Below, one piece after another: positions 44,921 to 52,798 of a stretch of DNA of 64,000 bases. The DNA comes from an uncultured Paracoccaceae bacterium. GTDB taxonomy: Bacteria; Pseudomonadota; Alphaproteobacteria; Rhodobacterales; Rhodobacteraceae. The stretch covers positions 2,768,463 to 2,832,462 of the forward strand of contig CANLNT010000001.1 of assembly GCA_947492825.1 (NCBI GenBank), given 5' to 3'. Numbering within the stretch: position 1 is the first letter of the stretch; the number at the start of each line of letters is the position of its first letter. The notes beneath the pieces were generated by a model. The model was given only the letters and a program-made list of their open reading frames with translations, had not been told where the DNA came from and did not search any database. The position numbers and the translations under genes were made by a program.

Positions 44921-46195
44921 TTAGTAGTTCGAGGTGAGCTGCACGCAGGTCTCTGTCTCGGTGTTGTACATGCCGCAGCCAAGGTCTTTCCAATCAGAGG
45001 TCAGCACGGCGCTTTCGGGCAGGAAGTCTGTCCATGCGTCGCCCGGAACTTCAGATGTCTGGCTGATGATGTCGAATTGACCGTCAGCGGTGATTTCACC
45101 GATCAGCACAGGCTTGGCGAGGTGGTGGTTGGGCAGCATGACGGCTGTGCCACCGGTCAGGTTCGGAAATTCCTGACCATACATCGCTGTGCGCACGGCA
45201 TCGACATCCGTCGTCTCAGCCGCAGTGACGGCGTTCACCCACATGTTGAAGCCGATATAATGCGCCTCCATCGGGTCGTTGGTCACACGCTCTTCACCGG
45301 CAAAGGCCTTCCATGCGGCGATGAACTCGGCGTTGGCCTCGGTGTCGGCAGACTGGAAGTAGTTCCAAGCGGCGAGGTGACCGACGAGGTTGGAGGTATC
45401 AAGGCCCGAAAGCTCTTCCTCACCTACAGAAAAGGCCACGACGGGGATGTCGTCAGCCGAGACACCGGCCGCGGCGAGTTCTTTGTAGAAGCCGATGTTG
45501 GCGTCACCATTGATGGTTGAGATCACGCCGACCTGTTTGCCGTCTTCGCCCAGTGCGACCACGTCAGCAACGATGGTTGCCCAGTCCGAATGACCGAAGG
45601 GTGTGTAGTTTACGAAGATGTCGTCTGCGGCAATGCCATTGTCCTGCAGATAGCTTTCAAGGATGTTATTGGTGGTGCGGGGATAGACATAGTCGGTGCC
45701 CAGCAGCGCGAATTTTTCGACACCCAGTTCTTCAAGGAAGTAATCCACCGCAGGGATCGCCTGCTGGTTCGGGGCGGCGCCTGTGTAGAACACGTTTTTG
45801 GAGGACTCTTCGCCCTCGTACTGAACCGGGTAGAAGAGCAGTCCGTTGAGTTCTTCGATCACGGGCAGCACGGACTTGCGGCTGACCGAAGTCCAGTTGC
45901 CGAAGATCACGTCAACTTCGTGCACAGTCAGAAGCTCGCGCGCTTTTTCTGCAAAGAGCGGCCAGTCCGAGGCCGGGTCAACAACGACGGCTTCGAGTTC
46001 GCAGCCCAGAACGCCGCCAGCAGCGTTCTGCTGTTCGATCAGCATCAGCATCGTGTCTTTGAGCGTGGTTTCGGAAATGGCCATTGTGCCGGAGAGCGAG
46101 TGCAGGACGCCGACTTTAATCGGGTCGGCGCATTCGGCAGAGGCGATGGCGGTAGAGGCGAGCAGGCTGGCCAAGGTAAATGCAGGAAGGCGCAT
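44921..46195 (-). CDS. urtA: Urea ABC transporter substrate-binding protein UrtA
   Basis: A 424-residue periplasmic binding protein with a signal peptide (MRLPAFTLASLLASTAIASA). Typical UrtA blocks are KVGVLHSLSGTMAISETTLKD, VVVDPASDWP, FYPVQYEGEESSKNVFYTGA, GTDYVYPRTTN and MWVNAV. It captures urea (or short amides) and hands it to UrtBC. The ATG at 46195 opens the signal peptide, preceded by GGGGA. It is the first gene of urtABCDE and is preceded by a 336-bp region that must hold the promoter. Confidence 0.95.
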   Translation of the reverse strand: MRLPAFTLASLLASTAIASAECADPIKVGVLHSLSGTMAISETTLKDTMLMLIEQQNAAGGVLGCELEAVVVDPASDWPLFAEKARELLTVHEVDVIFGNWTSVSRKSVLPVIEELNGLLFYPVQYEGEESSKNVFYTGAAPNQQAIPAVDYFLEELGVEKFALLGTDYVYPRTTNNILESYLQDNGIAADDIFVNYTPFGHSDWATIVADVVALGEDGKQVGVISTINGDANIGFYKELAAAGVSADDIPVVAFSVGEEELSGLDTSNLVGHLAAWNYFQSADTEANAEFIAAWKAFAGEERVTNDPMEAHYIGFNMWVNAVTAAETTDVDAVRTAMYGQEFPNLTGGTAVMLPNHHLAKPVLIGEITADGQFDIISQTSEVPGDAWTDFLPESAVLTSDWKDLGCGMYNTETETCVQLTSNY

Positions 46196-46531
46196 GGAAT
46201 TGAGTCCCCATTTGTCGCAGCGGTTCGGCCAGACGCCACGAATGGTGTCGCGTTTGGGCCGTGGTCTGCTAAACAAACCCCGCAGCAGTGATGTTGCCGT
46301 CGCGTGGTGGTCAGTATCTTGCCGGATATTCACCGCGCGGCGTTTGCCCGTGATAGGCGCTGACAACTCTGTTCAAGTGCTGCCGAATATCCATGCGGCG
46401 GTGCAGCAAAAGCGGCCAAAAACAGCGATTGCCTAAAAATTGGGACATTGGTCACTGCAAAGTGGCAAAATTAGCCGCGCTTGAGTCCGTTGAACTGGCG
46501 CAAGCGCCGCTTTTTTGAGCGATCCCCGGAG
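46196..46531. other. Gene-free region upstream of urtA
   Basis: 336 bp with no convincing ORF. It must carry the urtA promoter on the minus strand. I looked for sigma-54 GG-N10-GC boxes and paired NtrC sites and found no good match. On the plus strand GGCGC-AA-GCGCC (46497-46508) is followed by GC and TTTTTT (46511-46516), a terminator-like hairpin with a very short loop and no plus-strand gene ending there. The region also contains two GAATATCC-like words about 65 bp apart. Confidence 0.5.
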
Positions 46532-47503
46532 TTAGCCGACGCCGTTGTTCTTGTATCTGCGGCGCCGCACGCCCCGGTACAGCGGGTTTTCATTGATCGC
46601 CTTTGCCAGCTTTTCCAGTTTGTCCTGATCCGGTGTGACGCCCAGTTTGATGAGGCGCGCGCAATCGTTTGCGGCAGAATAGATCGCAGCGAATTCGCCG
46701 CCGCCCAACGAAGCGTAGCCTTGGTTCAGGGTATAAAGGCTGCCTGCGATGTAGGCGATCATTTCGTTAAAGAGGGCGTTGCGGGGGCCGCGTTCCATAT
46801 CCAACAAGGCATGGGTCAATTCGTGGATTGCGAGCGGTTCGTTGTCGCGTGCGGTCTTGTCGAGCAGCAGGATGGTGTTGGCCTTGCGGCTCTTGCCATA
46901 GCGACTGCGTTTTGTGGGTATGTATTCGGCCCCGGCGTCACCGGGGTGATCGACAAAGCCGAACTGGATATCGTCACGAACGATCGCACCGTTCAGCGAA
47001 AAGCCGTAGTCGATGAAGGTCGATATTTTGAAGTGGATCGGATCGGCCCCGGCGCGGGGGCGCCAGTTGATTTCCCAGCTGTCGGTCTTGTAGATCGGAC
47101 TGCCTGGGCCGATGGCGCGCAGAGCTGTGTCCCGGAATGTCGCTGCCTCATTGCCGGCGTCGCCATCAGGTTTTCCGGGCAGCGCGGGAGGTGGTGCAAA
47201 GCCACCGGGGGCGGCGGCCAGTGGCGGGTCGAACTTGATGACCGATTTTGTGCCGAAGACTCCGTCGTCATAGAGGCCAAGCTTGGCCTGCGCCTTTTTC
47301 AGGGCAGATTTTGTTTCGCCTCCGAACTGTCCATCCGGCGAGCCATATAGTTGGGTTGAAAACGGCAGATCATGGCCAAGGTCTATTAGTCCCTGTTGCA
47401 GTAAGCGGACATGGTAGCCTTTGGCCCCGTCGCGCAGGGCGAGTGCGTTTTGGCGGATCAGTGAAAAGCGAGAATCGTTGTTGAAATGCAGACTTGCAAA
47501 CAT
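46532..47503 (-). CDS. Protein with peptidoglycan-binding domain and HExxH metallopeptidase-like domain
   Basis: A 323-residue protein I cannot place in a named family. Residues ~20-90 resemble a peptidoglycan-binding domain (VRLLQQGLIDLGHDL, GSPDGQFGGETKSALKKAQ, GVFGTKSV). A Pro/Gly linker follows, then a domain with H227-E-L-T-H231 and a downstream N246-E247 within NEMIAY, spaced like the third zinc ligand of gluzincin-type metallopeptidases. No signal peptide is visible, so export, if any, would be by a specialised route. No phage or secretion genes are adjacent. Protease activity is inferred. Confidence 0.72.
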   Translation of the reverse strand: MFASLHFNNDSRFSLIRQNALALRDGAKGYHVRLLQQGLIDLGHDLPFSTQLYGSPDGQFGGETKSALKKAQAKLGLYDDGVFGTKSVIKFDPPLAAAPGGFAPPPALPGKPDGDAGNEAATFRDTALRAIGPGSPIYKTDSWEINWRPRAGADPIHFKISTFIDYGFSLNGAIVRDDIQFGFVDHPGDAGAEYIPTKRSRYGKSRKANTILLLDKTARDNEPLAIHELTHALLDMERGPRNALFNEMIAYIAGSLYTLNQGYASLGGGEFAAIYSAANDCARLIKLGVTPDQDKLEKLAKAINENPLYRGVRRRRYKNNGVG

Positions 47504-47707
47504 GGGTTACCTCTTGGCGGCCTCGCGAAAAATGCGGGGAGTTGGTTATCAAATGCCAAGAGGGTGCCATGGGTGGCCGATTCTGTCATGACAGACGGAA
47601 GGTGGCGCGCAAACCAGCGGAGGTTCGCGCAAGGGGGTCCGTTTGGGAAGATCAGGGTGCGGCGTTGGATGGCCCGGCGCCCAAGGGCACTGGACCAAGC
47701 CAAAGGG

Positions 47708-47977
47708 TCAGGCGCTGCGGCCTGCCATCTTTTCGGTCGCATCTGCGGTGCGACGGGTGTTGTGATAGATGCCGAGGCCCAGATACATAAAGCCTGCCAT
47801 GAAAGCCACGTAGAGCAGGCCAACCACCAGAAAGATCAGCCCGCCAATCGCACCGGCGCCGCCCATTTCAGGCGGGGTCATCATCGCCATGCCCGCCCCA
47901 ATAATCACGCCTATGATGCCCAACACGACAAAGACACTGATCAGTTTGTCCAAGGCATTAATGAAAAAGTCACGCAT
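47708..47977 (-). CDS. Small two-helix membrane protein downstream of gshA
   Basis: An 89-residue protein with two hydrophobic helices (about 12-32 and 40-68), a Pro/Gly-rich turn (TPPEMGGAGAIGG) and a basic, polar C-terminus. AGGAGA precedes the ATG at 47977. No known domain is recognised. It lies 35 bp after gshA on the same strand. Confidence 0.75.
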   Translation of the reverse strand: MRDFFINALDKLISVFVVLGIIGVIIGAGMAMMTPPEMGGAGAIGGLIFLVVGLLYVAFMAGFMYLGLGIYHNTRRTADATEKMAGRSA

Positions 47978-48012
47978 GGAAATCTCCTGTTTTTATCCAT
48001 GCGCGAAGTGAA

Positions 48013-49383
48013 TCAGTAGGCGTATGCGTCGTAAATCCGGGAAAGGTCACCATCCCAGTCGCCATTGTAATGGTGCAACAGTTCATCCGCCGGGGTTTGG
48101 CCGCTGTCGATGCTTTCATGCAGCGCATTGAGGAAGTGGGTTTCATCACCCACCAGCCCGCCTGCACCGGGCTTGGCACGGTTGCGCAACCCAAGTTCGG
48201 AAATCGCGACGACCTCGCGCGCGAGGTCATGCATGTTGATCCCGTCGATCTGTGCTTGCAGCCCGTCGATAGAGGCCGCGACGCGCAGCGCCTCGCGCTG
48301 TTCTGCTGACCAGCCCTTGCAAATATCCCATGCGGCATCGAGCGCGGTCTGGTCATAAAGCAGTCCGACCCAGAAGGCGGGCAATGCGCAAAGCCTGCGC
48401 CACGGGCCGCCATCGGCGCCGCGCTGTTCGATGAATTGCTTGATCCGCGCCTCTGGAAAGACGGTGGTCAGGTGGTCGGCCCAGTCCGAAAGCAGCGGCT
48501 TTTCACCGGGCAGTGCGGGCAGTTCGCCCTTCAGAAAATCGCGGAACGACATGCCGAGCGCGTCGATATATTTGCCATCGCGGTAGACGAAATACATCGG
48601 CACATCGAGCACCCACTGCACCCAAGCTTCGAACCCGAAGCCGTCGTCGAACACAAATGGCAACATGCCTGTGCGGTCAGCGTCAAGGTGTCGCCAGATG
48701 TGGCTGCGCCAGCTTTTGTGGTTGTTGGGTTTGCCTTCGAAGAAGGGTGAATTGGCAAAAAGTGCCGTGGCGACCGGTTGCAGCGCGAGGCTGACGCGGA
48801 GTTTCTGGACCATGTCCGCCTCTGACCCGAAGTCGAGGTTGACCTGCACAGTGCAGGTGCGGCGCATCATGGCTGTGCCGAGGGTCCCGACCTTTTCCAT
48901 GTAGTTGTTCATCAGCTTGTAACGCCCCTTGGGCATCAGCGGCATCTGCTCATGCGTCCATTCGGGTGCGGCACCAAGGCCGATGAATTTGACGCCGATC
49001 TCATCCGAGACGGATTTGACTTCGGTCAGGTGGACGTTCACTTCGTCACAGGTTTGATGGATCGTCTCAAGTGGAGCGCCCGACAGTTCCAGCGCGCCGC
49101 CCGGCTCTAAGCTGACGTTGGCACCGTCTTTGGTGAGACCGATGAGGTGGCCGCCCTCTTCCACGGGGGCCCAGCCGAAACGGTCACGCAAACCAGACAG
49201 CACGGCGTGGATTGACCGTTCACCTTCGTAGGGCAGCGGCATGTGGGTATCTTTGCAATACCCAAATTTCTCGTGCTCTGTGCCGATGCGCCAGTCTGCC
49301 TTGGGCTTGCAGCCTTTGGACAGCAGTTCGGCCAGTTGGTCATGATGTTCGATCGGGCCGCCGCCGGATTGTGGGATGGACAT
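48013..49383 (-). CDS. gshA: Glutamate-cysteine ligase (plant/alphaproteobacterial type)
   Basis: A 456-residue GCS2-type ligase that makes gamma-glutamylcysteine, the first step of glutathione synthesis. Family blocks are RIGTEHEKFGY, LEPGGALELSGAPLETIHQTC, PKGRYKLMNNYMEKVGTLGTAMMRRTCTVQVNLD and WVQWVLDVPMYF. Cysteines that give redox control in the plant enzyme are partly conserved in position, but this cannot be judged without alignment. The ATG at 49383 begins MSIPQSGGGPIEH. Confidence 0.95.
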   Translation of the reverse strand: MSIPQSGGGPIEHHDQLAELLSKGCKPKADWRIGTEHEKFGYCKDTHMPLPYEGERSIHAVLSGLRDRFGWAPVEEGGHLIGLTKDGANVSLEPGGALELSGAPLETIHQTCDEVNVHLTEVKSVSDEIGVKFIGLGAAPEWTHEQMPLMPKGRYKLMNNYMEKVGTLGTAMMRRTCTVQVNLDFGSEADMVQKLRVSLALQPVATALFANSPFFEGKPNNHKSWRSHIWRHLDADRTGMLPFVFDDGFGFEAWVQWVLDVPMYFVYRDGKYIDALGMSFRDFLKGELPALPGEKPLLSDWADHLTTVFPEARIKQFIEQRGADGGPWRRLCALPAFWVGLLYDQTALDAAWDICKGWSAEQREALRVAASIDGLQAQIDGINMHDLAREVVAISELGLRNRAKPGAGGLVGDETHFLNALHESIDSGQTPADELLHHYNGDWDGDLSRIYDAYAY

Positions 49384-49436
49384 GGGGGAGGCCTTTATTG
49401 ATCGCGGTTGGAGAGTTTGGTGGCCCAGAATGCAGG

Positions 49437-49955
49437 CTAATGCAAGGCCGGGTGATCGCGCCGCCAGATCGTGACCCGCGCATCAGGTGTGCGCGACAGC
49501 ACATCCAGCATGGATTGGGTTCTGATCCCCGGTAGGCTGGCGAAGGCATCAAAAAGCGCGTCCGCATTGGTGGCATTGACCGGGATCGCCAGCGATTGCC
49601 CGCCGATGCCAAAAATCACCCAATGGGGTGCGGGCACAGCTTTGGGTTCGAGTTCGAGGAGCGACATGTCAGCGATGTCGATCACGCCGCCGGTGAGCGG
49701 GCCAAAGTAGGCAAGGCGGCGTTCGTTGATCTGCACCACGCCGGGGCCGTCGCCGGTTGCACGGAACCGGGCGCGTTGCCAGCCAGCAGCCGCCCAGACA
49801 AGACCACCGGCACCGATCGCCCAACCGATCCAATGCACAGGTGAATAGAAGGTGTTCAGCCACCACGCGCCAAGCGCGACAACCGCAAGACCCAGCAGGC
49901 TTTCACGCCAGCGCCAAAGGCCTGCGCGCAATTCTGGCCGGATCAGATCAGCCAC
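49437..49955 (-). CDS. Membrane protein with N-terminal helix pair, unknown function
   Basis: A 172-residue protein. Two hydrophobic helices (about 20-37 and 42-60) are followed by a beta-rich soluble domain beginning VVQINERRLAYFGPLTGGVIDIADM, resembling a small PH-like fold. The start is taken as the GTG at 49955 (MADLIRPELRAG), which overlaps the end of the GNAT gene by 8 bp; the frame stays open upstream through that gene. It is co-transcribed with the acetyltransferase. Confidence 0.7.
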   Translation of the reverse strand: MADLIRPELRAGLWRWRESLLGLAVVALGAWWLNTFYSPVHWIGWAIGAGGLVWAAAGWQRARFRATGDGPGVVQINERRLAYFGPLTGGVIDIADMSLLELEPKAVPAPHWVIFGIGGQSLAIPVNATNADALFDAFASLPGIRTQSMLDVLSRTPDARVTIWRRDHPALH

Positions 49956-50784
49956 GGATGACCTGTGGCCGCTCAAACAGGCGGAAGGACCATGTGCTGA
50001 CCTTTTGGAAGCCAATCCCTTCGTAAGCGCGGGCGGCGGCGGAATTGGCAGCCGACAGGGCCGCGTGCGTGACGCCGCGGGCGCGCGCCTCTGCCAGATG
50101 CAGGGCGACGACGCGGCGGCCATGGCCCTTGCCGCGCAGATTGCGGGGGGTGAAGACGCCGCCGATTTGCACCATGTCGGGCAGTTGGGCGTTAAAGGCG
50201 GTCGTCGCAAGCGGCACGTCGCCCCACATCAGCACCCGGCGGTTGTCAGCGACCATCGCGGTTTCATAGCCAGCTGCCGCCCGGATCGGGGCCTGATCAG
50301 GAGGCGTGGCGAGGGTTTCGGTCTGGTACTGTGTCATCCAGTCCAACATGGTTGCGGGGTCAGCCTGCGACAAGGGGCGCAGATCGCCCGGACCATCCGG
50401 GATTTCCAACTGCGCCAGATCAAGTGTGAAATGCGGTTCGTCCTGGTCGAGCGTCATGGGCGCATCTTCAAGCCCCAATTGGCGTTCCAGTGGAGCGACC
50501 TGATCAGCCGGCCCGATGATGCCACTGATCTTGCGTCCCTTAAGCGCGCGCGCCGCCCCCAGTACCGGCATCTGCGGCAGAAACGGGGCCACGATCCCTG
50601 CCCGCGTCAGCGCCAGCACATCAGTAATCTGGTCCCCGTCGTTGACCCAAAATTCCATGGTGCGGTTGCCCCGACCTGCAAAGCCATCGCGGTGCAGATA
50701 GCCGAGCGTAAACATCGCCTGATGCGGGGACGTCCGCAGACACGCAGTGATCCTGTCGACATCTTCGGCGGTTGCGGTTCTCAT
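49948..50784 (-). CDS. GNAT family N-acetyltransferase
   Basis: A 278-residue protein with a C-terminal GNAT domain. The acetyl-CoA loop is NLRGKGHGRRVVALHLAEARARG and the late motif is AARAYEGIGFQKVSTWSF. The N-terminal 130 residues form a second, degenerate GNAT-like half, a plan seen in two-domain acetyltransferases. The substrate is unknown. It is the upstream gene of a two-gene unit with the following membrane protein. Confidence 0.85.
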   Translation of the reverse strand: MRTATAEDVDRITACLRTSPHQAMFTLGYLHRDGFAGRGNRTMEFWVNDGDQITDVLALTRAGIVAPFLPQMPVLGAARALKGRKISGIIGPADQVAPLERQLGLEDAPMTLDQDEPHFTLDLAQLEIPDGPGDLRPLSQADPATMLDWMTQYQTETLATPPDQAPIRAAAGYETAMVADNRRVLMWGDVPLATTAFNAQLPDMVQIGGVFTPRNLRGKGHGRRVVALHLAEARARGVTHAALSAANSAAARAYEGIGFQKVSTWSFRLFERPQVIRG

Positions 50785-50919
50785 CCCAATTACTTTTCAC
50801 GCTGACCTAAAGGTAAGGTCGCGGATGGCACCGCTGAGGTCAAGTTGCCTTTGGGTGGCACGTTCGTTTGGCTGGAAAATCGAACGCCGCAGGCCTGCGA
50901 CGGCGGATTGCGGATGAAG

Positions 50920-50989
50920 CAGACTTTCGTGAAAGTCTGGCGGCAAATCCTTTCAAAGGATTTGGTGCCAATTTCTTTGAAAGAAATTG
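50920..50989. repeat. Tandem array of three perfect palindromes spaced 25 bp
   Basis: Three palindromes follow one another: CAGACTTTC-GT-GAAAGTCTG (50920-50939), CAAATCCTTT-C-AAAGGATTTG (50944-50964) and CAATTTCTTT-G-AAAGAAATTG (50969-50989). Arms are 9, 10 and 10 bp with no mismatch, and centres are 24.5 and 25 bp apart. They share a YTTT-N-AAAR core. The array lies between the 5' end of the GNAT gene and the 3' end of the TPP-enzyme gene. It could be a 3'-end RNA structure, a protein-binding array or a palindromic repeat element. Confidence 0.85.
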
Positions 50990-51028
50990 CCCCTCAACCT
51001 GACCTTGTCTTTTACGCAGACGGGCAAG

Positions 51029-52636
51029 CTACATTGTAGGGTGGATCAATGGCCAGGGAGATGTGTCGGAATCCCGCTCCAGCATGACTTCGATTACGGC
51101 GGGCCGGTTCGCGTCGAGCGCATCCTTTAAGGCAAGACCCAACGCCTCAGGGTCACTCACCCGCCGCGCCCATGCACCGAAGCTTTCGGCCAGCGCCGTG
51201 AAATCAGGGTTCTCCAACGCAGAGCCGATCAGACGATTTGCATAGCGATTCTTCTGGTCCCGCCGCACGTTCCCATAAGACCCGTTGTTGAAAACGATCG
51301 ACACGACGTTGATGCCATGCTGGACCGCGGTGGCCAGTTCCTGAACCCCGAACATGAAGCCGCCGTCGCCGGAGACCGATACCACCGCCTTGTCGGGATT
51401 GGCGACCTTTGTGCCAAGTGCCGTGTTGAACCCGAAACCCAGATTATCCTGATATCCACAGGTCATATAGGTCCGGGGCGCATAGACCGGGAAAGCCATG
51501 CGTGCGGTAAAGCCGACCTGACTGACCTCTTCGACGAAGAAACCGTCGCGCGGCAGCACAGAACGAATGACAGAAAGGTAGTCGACCTGCGGCTGGATCG
51601 CGGCGACGTCTGCGACGACTGAGGACCGGAGCGGTCCGAGATCCCTGTCAGCACGCGCCTGCGACGGCAATTCGTCCAACATCGCCTGAACCCCAAGTGC
51701 AGCGTCAGAAAGAACGCAGCACGCGGCAGGAAGGCGCACGAATTCGGTCGGGTCGGTGTCGATCCGGATTGTTTTCAGGCCGGGTGGCAACCATTTCCAA
51801 CGCATATGCTGCAATTCTAGCCGCGACCCGATGCCGATCAGAAGGTCGCAGTCCTGCCAGTATTTCCATGCCGCAGGCGGCAAAAGCGACAATGGATCGT
51901 CCTCGGGCATGATACCCTTGCCCGACCGATGGGCCGTGACGGGGGCCTGTAGACGCCGCGCCAGTGCCTGCACCTCGGCGGATGCGTCGAGCGCCCCGCC
52001 CCCCACCATGATCAACGGGTTCTTGGCTGTTGAGATGGCTTTAACGGCTGCCTCGATCTCAGTTGAATCCGGGGTCAGCGCCACGGGATCGGGCGCGCGC
52101 GGAGACACGGCGTGTTCTGTTTCCTGTCCGAAGACATCCCAGGGAGCCTCGATCCCGACCGGCCTTGGGCGGCCTGTAAACATCTCGTGGAACGCGCGAT
52201 CCATGATCTCGGACGCGTTTGCCGGGTGGGTGATCCGGTCTGCCCATTTGGTCAGACCTCGCATCAGGGCAAGTTGATCGGGGAGTTCATGGAGCTGCCC
52301 CCGGCCCTGACCAATCATATGCGACATGATGTTGCCGGTGATGCACATCACTGGCGTGTTTGCGCCGTAGGCTGTGCACAAGGCTGCCCCCGCATTCAGC
52401 AGTCCGGGGCCGGGCACCACAGTAAAAACACCGGCACGCCCGCTGGACCGGGCATAGCCATAGGCCATGTAGGCAGCGCCTTGTTCGTGGCGTGTATGGA
52501 TAAAGCGGAGGTCATCGTTCCGGGCAATTGCATCGCTGAGGTCATAGGTATGTGCACCGGGGATCCCGAATATCGTGTCGACACCATACTGCGAAAGCTT
52601 GGTGGCAATGATGTCACCAGTTGTCAGGCGTGTCAT
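51029..52636 (-). CDS. TPP-dependent enzyme of the acetolactate synthase / 2-oxoacid decarboxylase superfamily
   Basis: A 535-residue protein with the three-domain TPP fold. The catalytic glutamate is E51 in HEQGAAYMAYG, the central domain is at about 190-320, and the TPP/Mg site is GDGGFMFGVQELATAVQ followed by NNGSYGNVRRDQ. No small regulatory subunit gene is near, so biosynthetic IlvB is unlikely. The catabolic neighbours favour a 2-oxoacid (aryl-pyruvate) decarboxylase, but this is inference. It is divergent from the aldehyde dehydrogenase, sharing a 162-bp intergenic region with an IclR-type operator. Confidence 0.85.
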   Translation of the reverse strand: MTRLTTGDIIATKLSQYGVDTIFGIPGAHTYDLSDAIARNDDLRFIHTRHEQGAAYMAYGYARSSGRAGVFTVVPGPGLLNAGAALCTAYGANTPVMCITGNIMSHMIGQGRGQLHELPDQLALMRGLTKWADRITHPANASEIMDRAFHEMFTGRPRPVGIEAPWDVFGQETEHAVSPRAPDPVALTPDSTEIEAAVKAISTAKNPLIMVGGGALDASAEVQALARRLQAPVTAHRSGKGIMPEDDPLSLLPPAAWKYWQDCDLLIGIGSRLELQHMRWKWLPPGLKTIRIDTDPTEFVRLPAACCVLSDAALGVQAMLDELPSQARADRDLGPLRSSVVADVAAIQPQVDYLSVIRSVLPRDGFFVEEVSQVGFTARMAFPVYAPRTYMTCGYQDNLGFGFNTALGTKVANPDKAVVSVSGDGGFMFGVQELATAVQHGINVVSIVFNNGSYGNVRRDQKNRYANRLIGSALENPDFTALAESFGAWARRVSDPEALGLALKDALDANRPAVIEVMLERDSDTSPWPLIHPTM

Positions 52637-52704
52637 GGCGTCTCCTTCATGCTTTGCTCAGGCTAGTTACACTGATCCGTCCGGTGCATCTGCCCCGGAG
52701 GCAA

Positions 52705-52721
52705 ATTTCATCTATTGAAAT
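52705..52721. promoter_or_regulatory. Predicted IclR operator between TPP enzyme and aldehyde dehydrogenase genes
   Basis: ATTTCATCTATTGAAAT is a palindrome of the form TTTCA-N5-TGAAA placed in the divergent intergenic region. The same architecture occurs at 55054 (beside the iclR gene) and 57534 (before the transporter gene). Confidence 0.7.
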
Positions 52722-52798
52722 CCTGTCCCAACGTCTTCCACCGTTTCTTTGCGCCCCCGGTATGCTGTCCGCACGATGACGCAGCAGAGGGCCTGACC

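Noticed and set aside
46497..46516. GGCGCAAGCGCC hairpin plus T6 as a terminator
   Set aside because: No plus-strand gene ends there, the loop is only 2 nt, and for the minus-strand gene the T run is on the wrong side.
46532..47503. Peptidoglycan-binding protein as a prophage endolysin
   Set aside because: No holin, tail, integrase or other phage genes are near; flanking genes are urtA and gshA.
50920..50989. The palindrome array as a short CRISPR
   Set aside because: Gaps between units are 4 bp, the units differ in sequence, and there are no cas genes or spacers.
50845..51039. A 64-codon plus-strand reading frame spanning the three-palindrome array
   Set aside because: Its codons are dictated by the palindromes, it has no Shine-Dalgarno sequence or recognisable domain, and it runs into the 3' end of the TPP-enzyme gene. 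I treat it as spurious.
51029..52636. TPP enzyme as biosynthetic acetolactate synthase IlvB
   Set aside because: No ilvN or ilvC is adjacent, and the gene sits in an IclR-controlled catabolic context.
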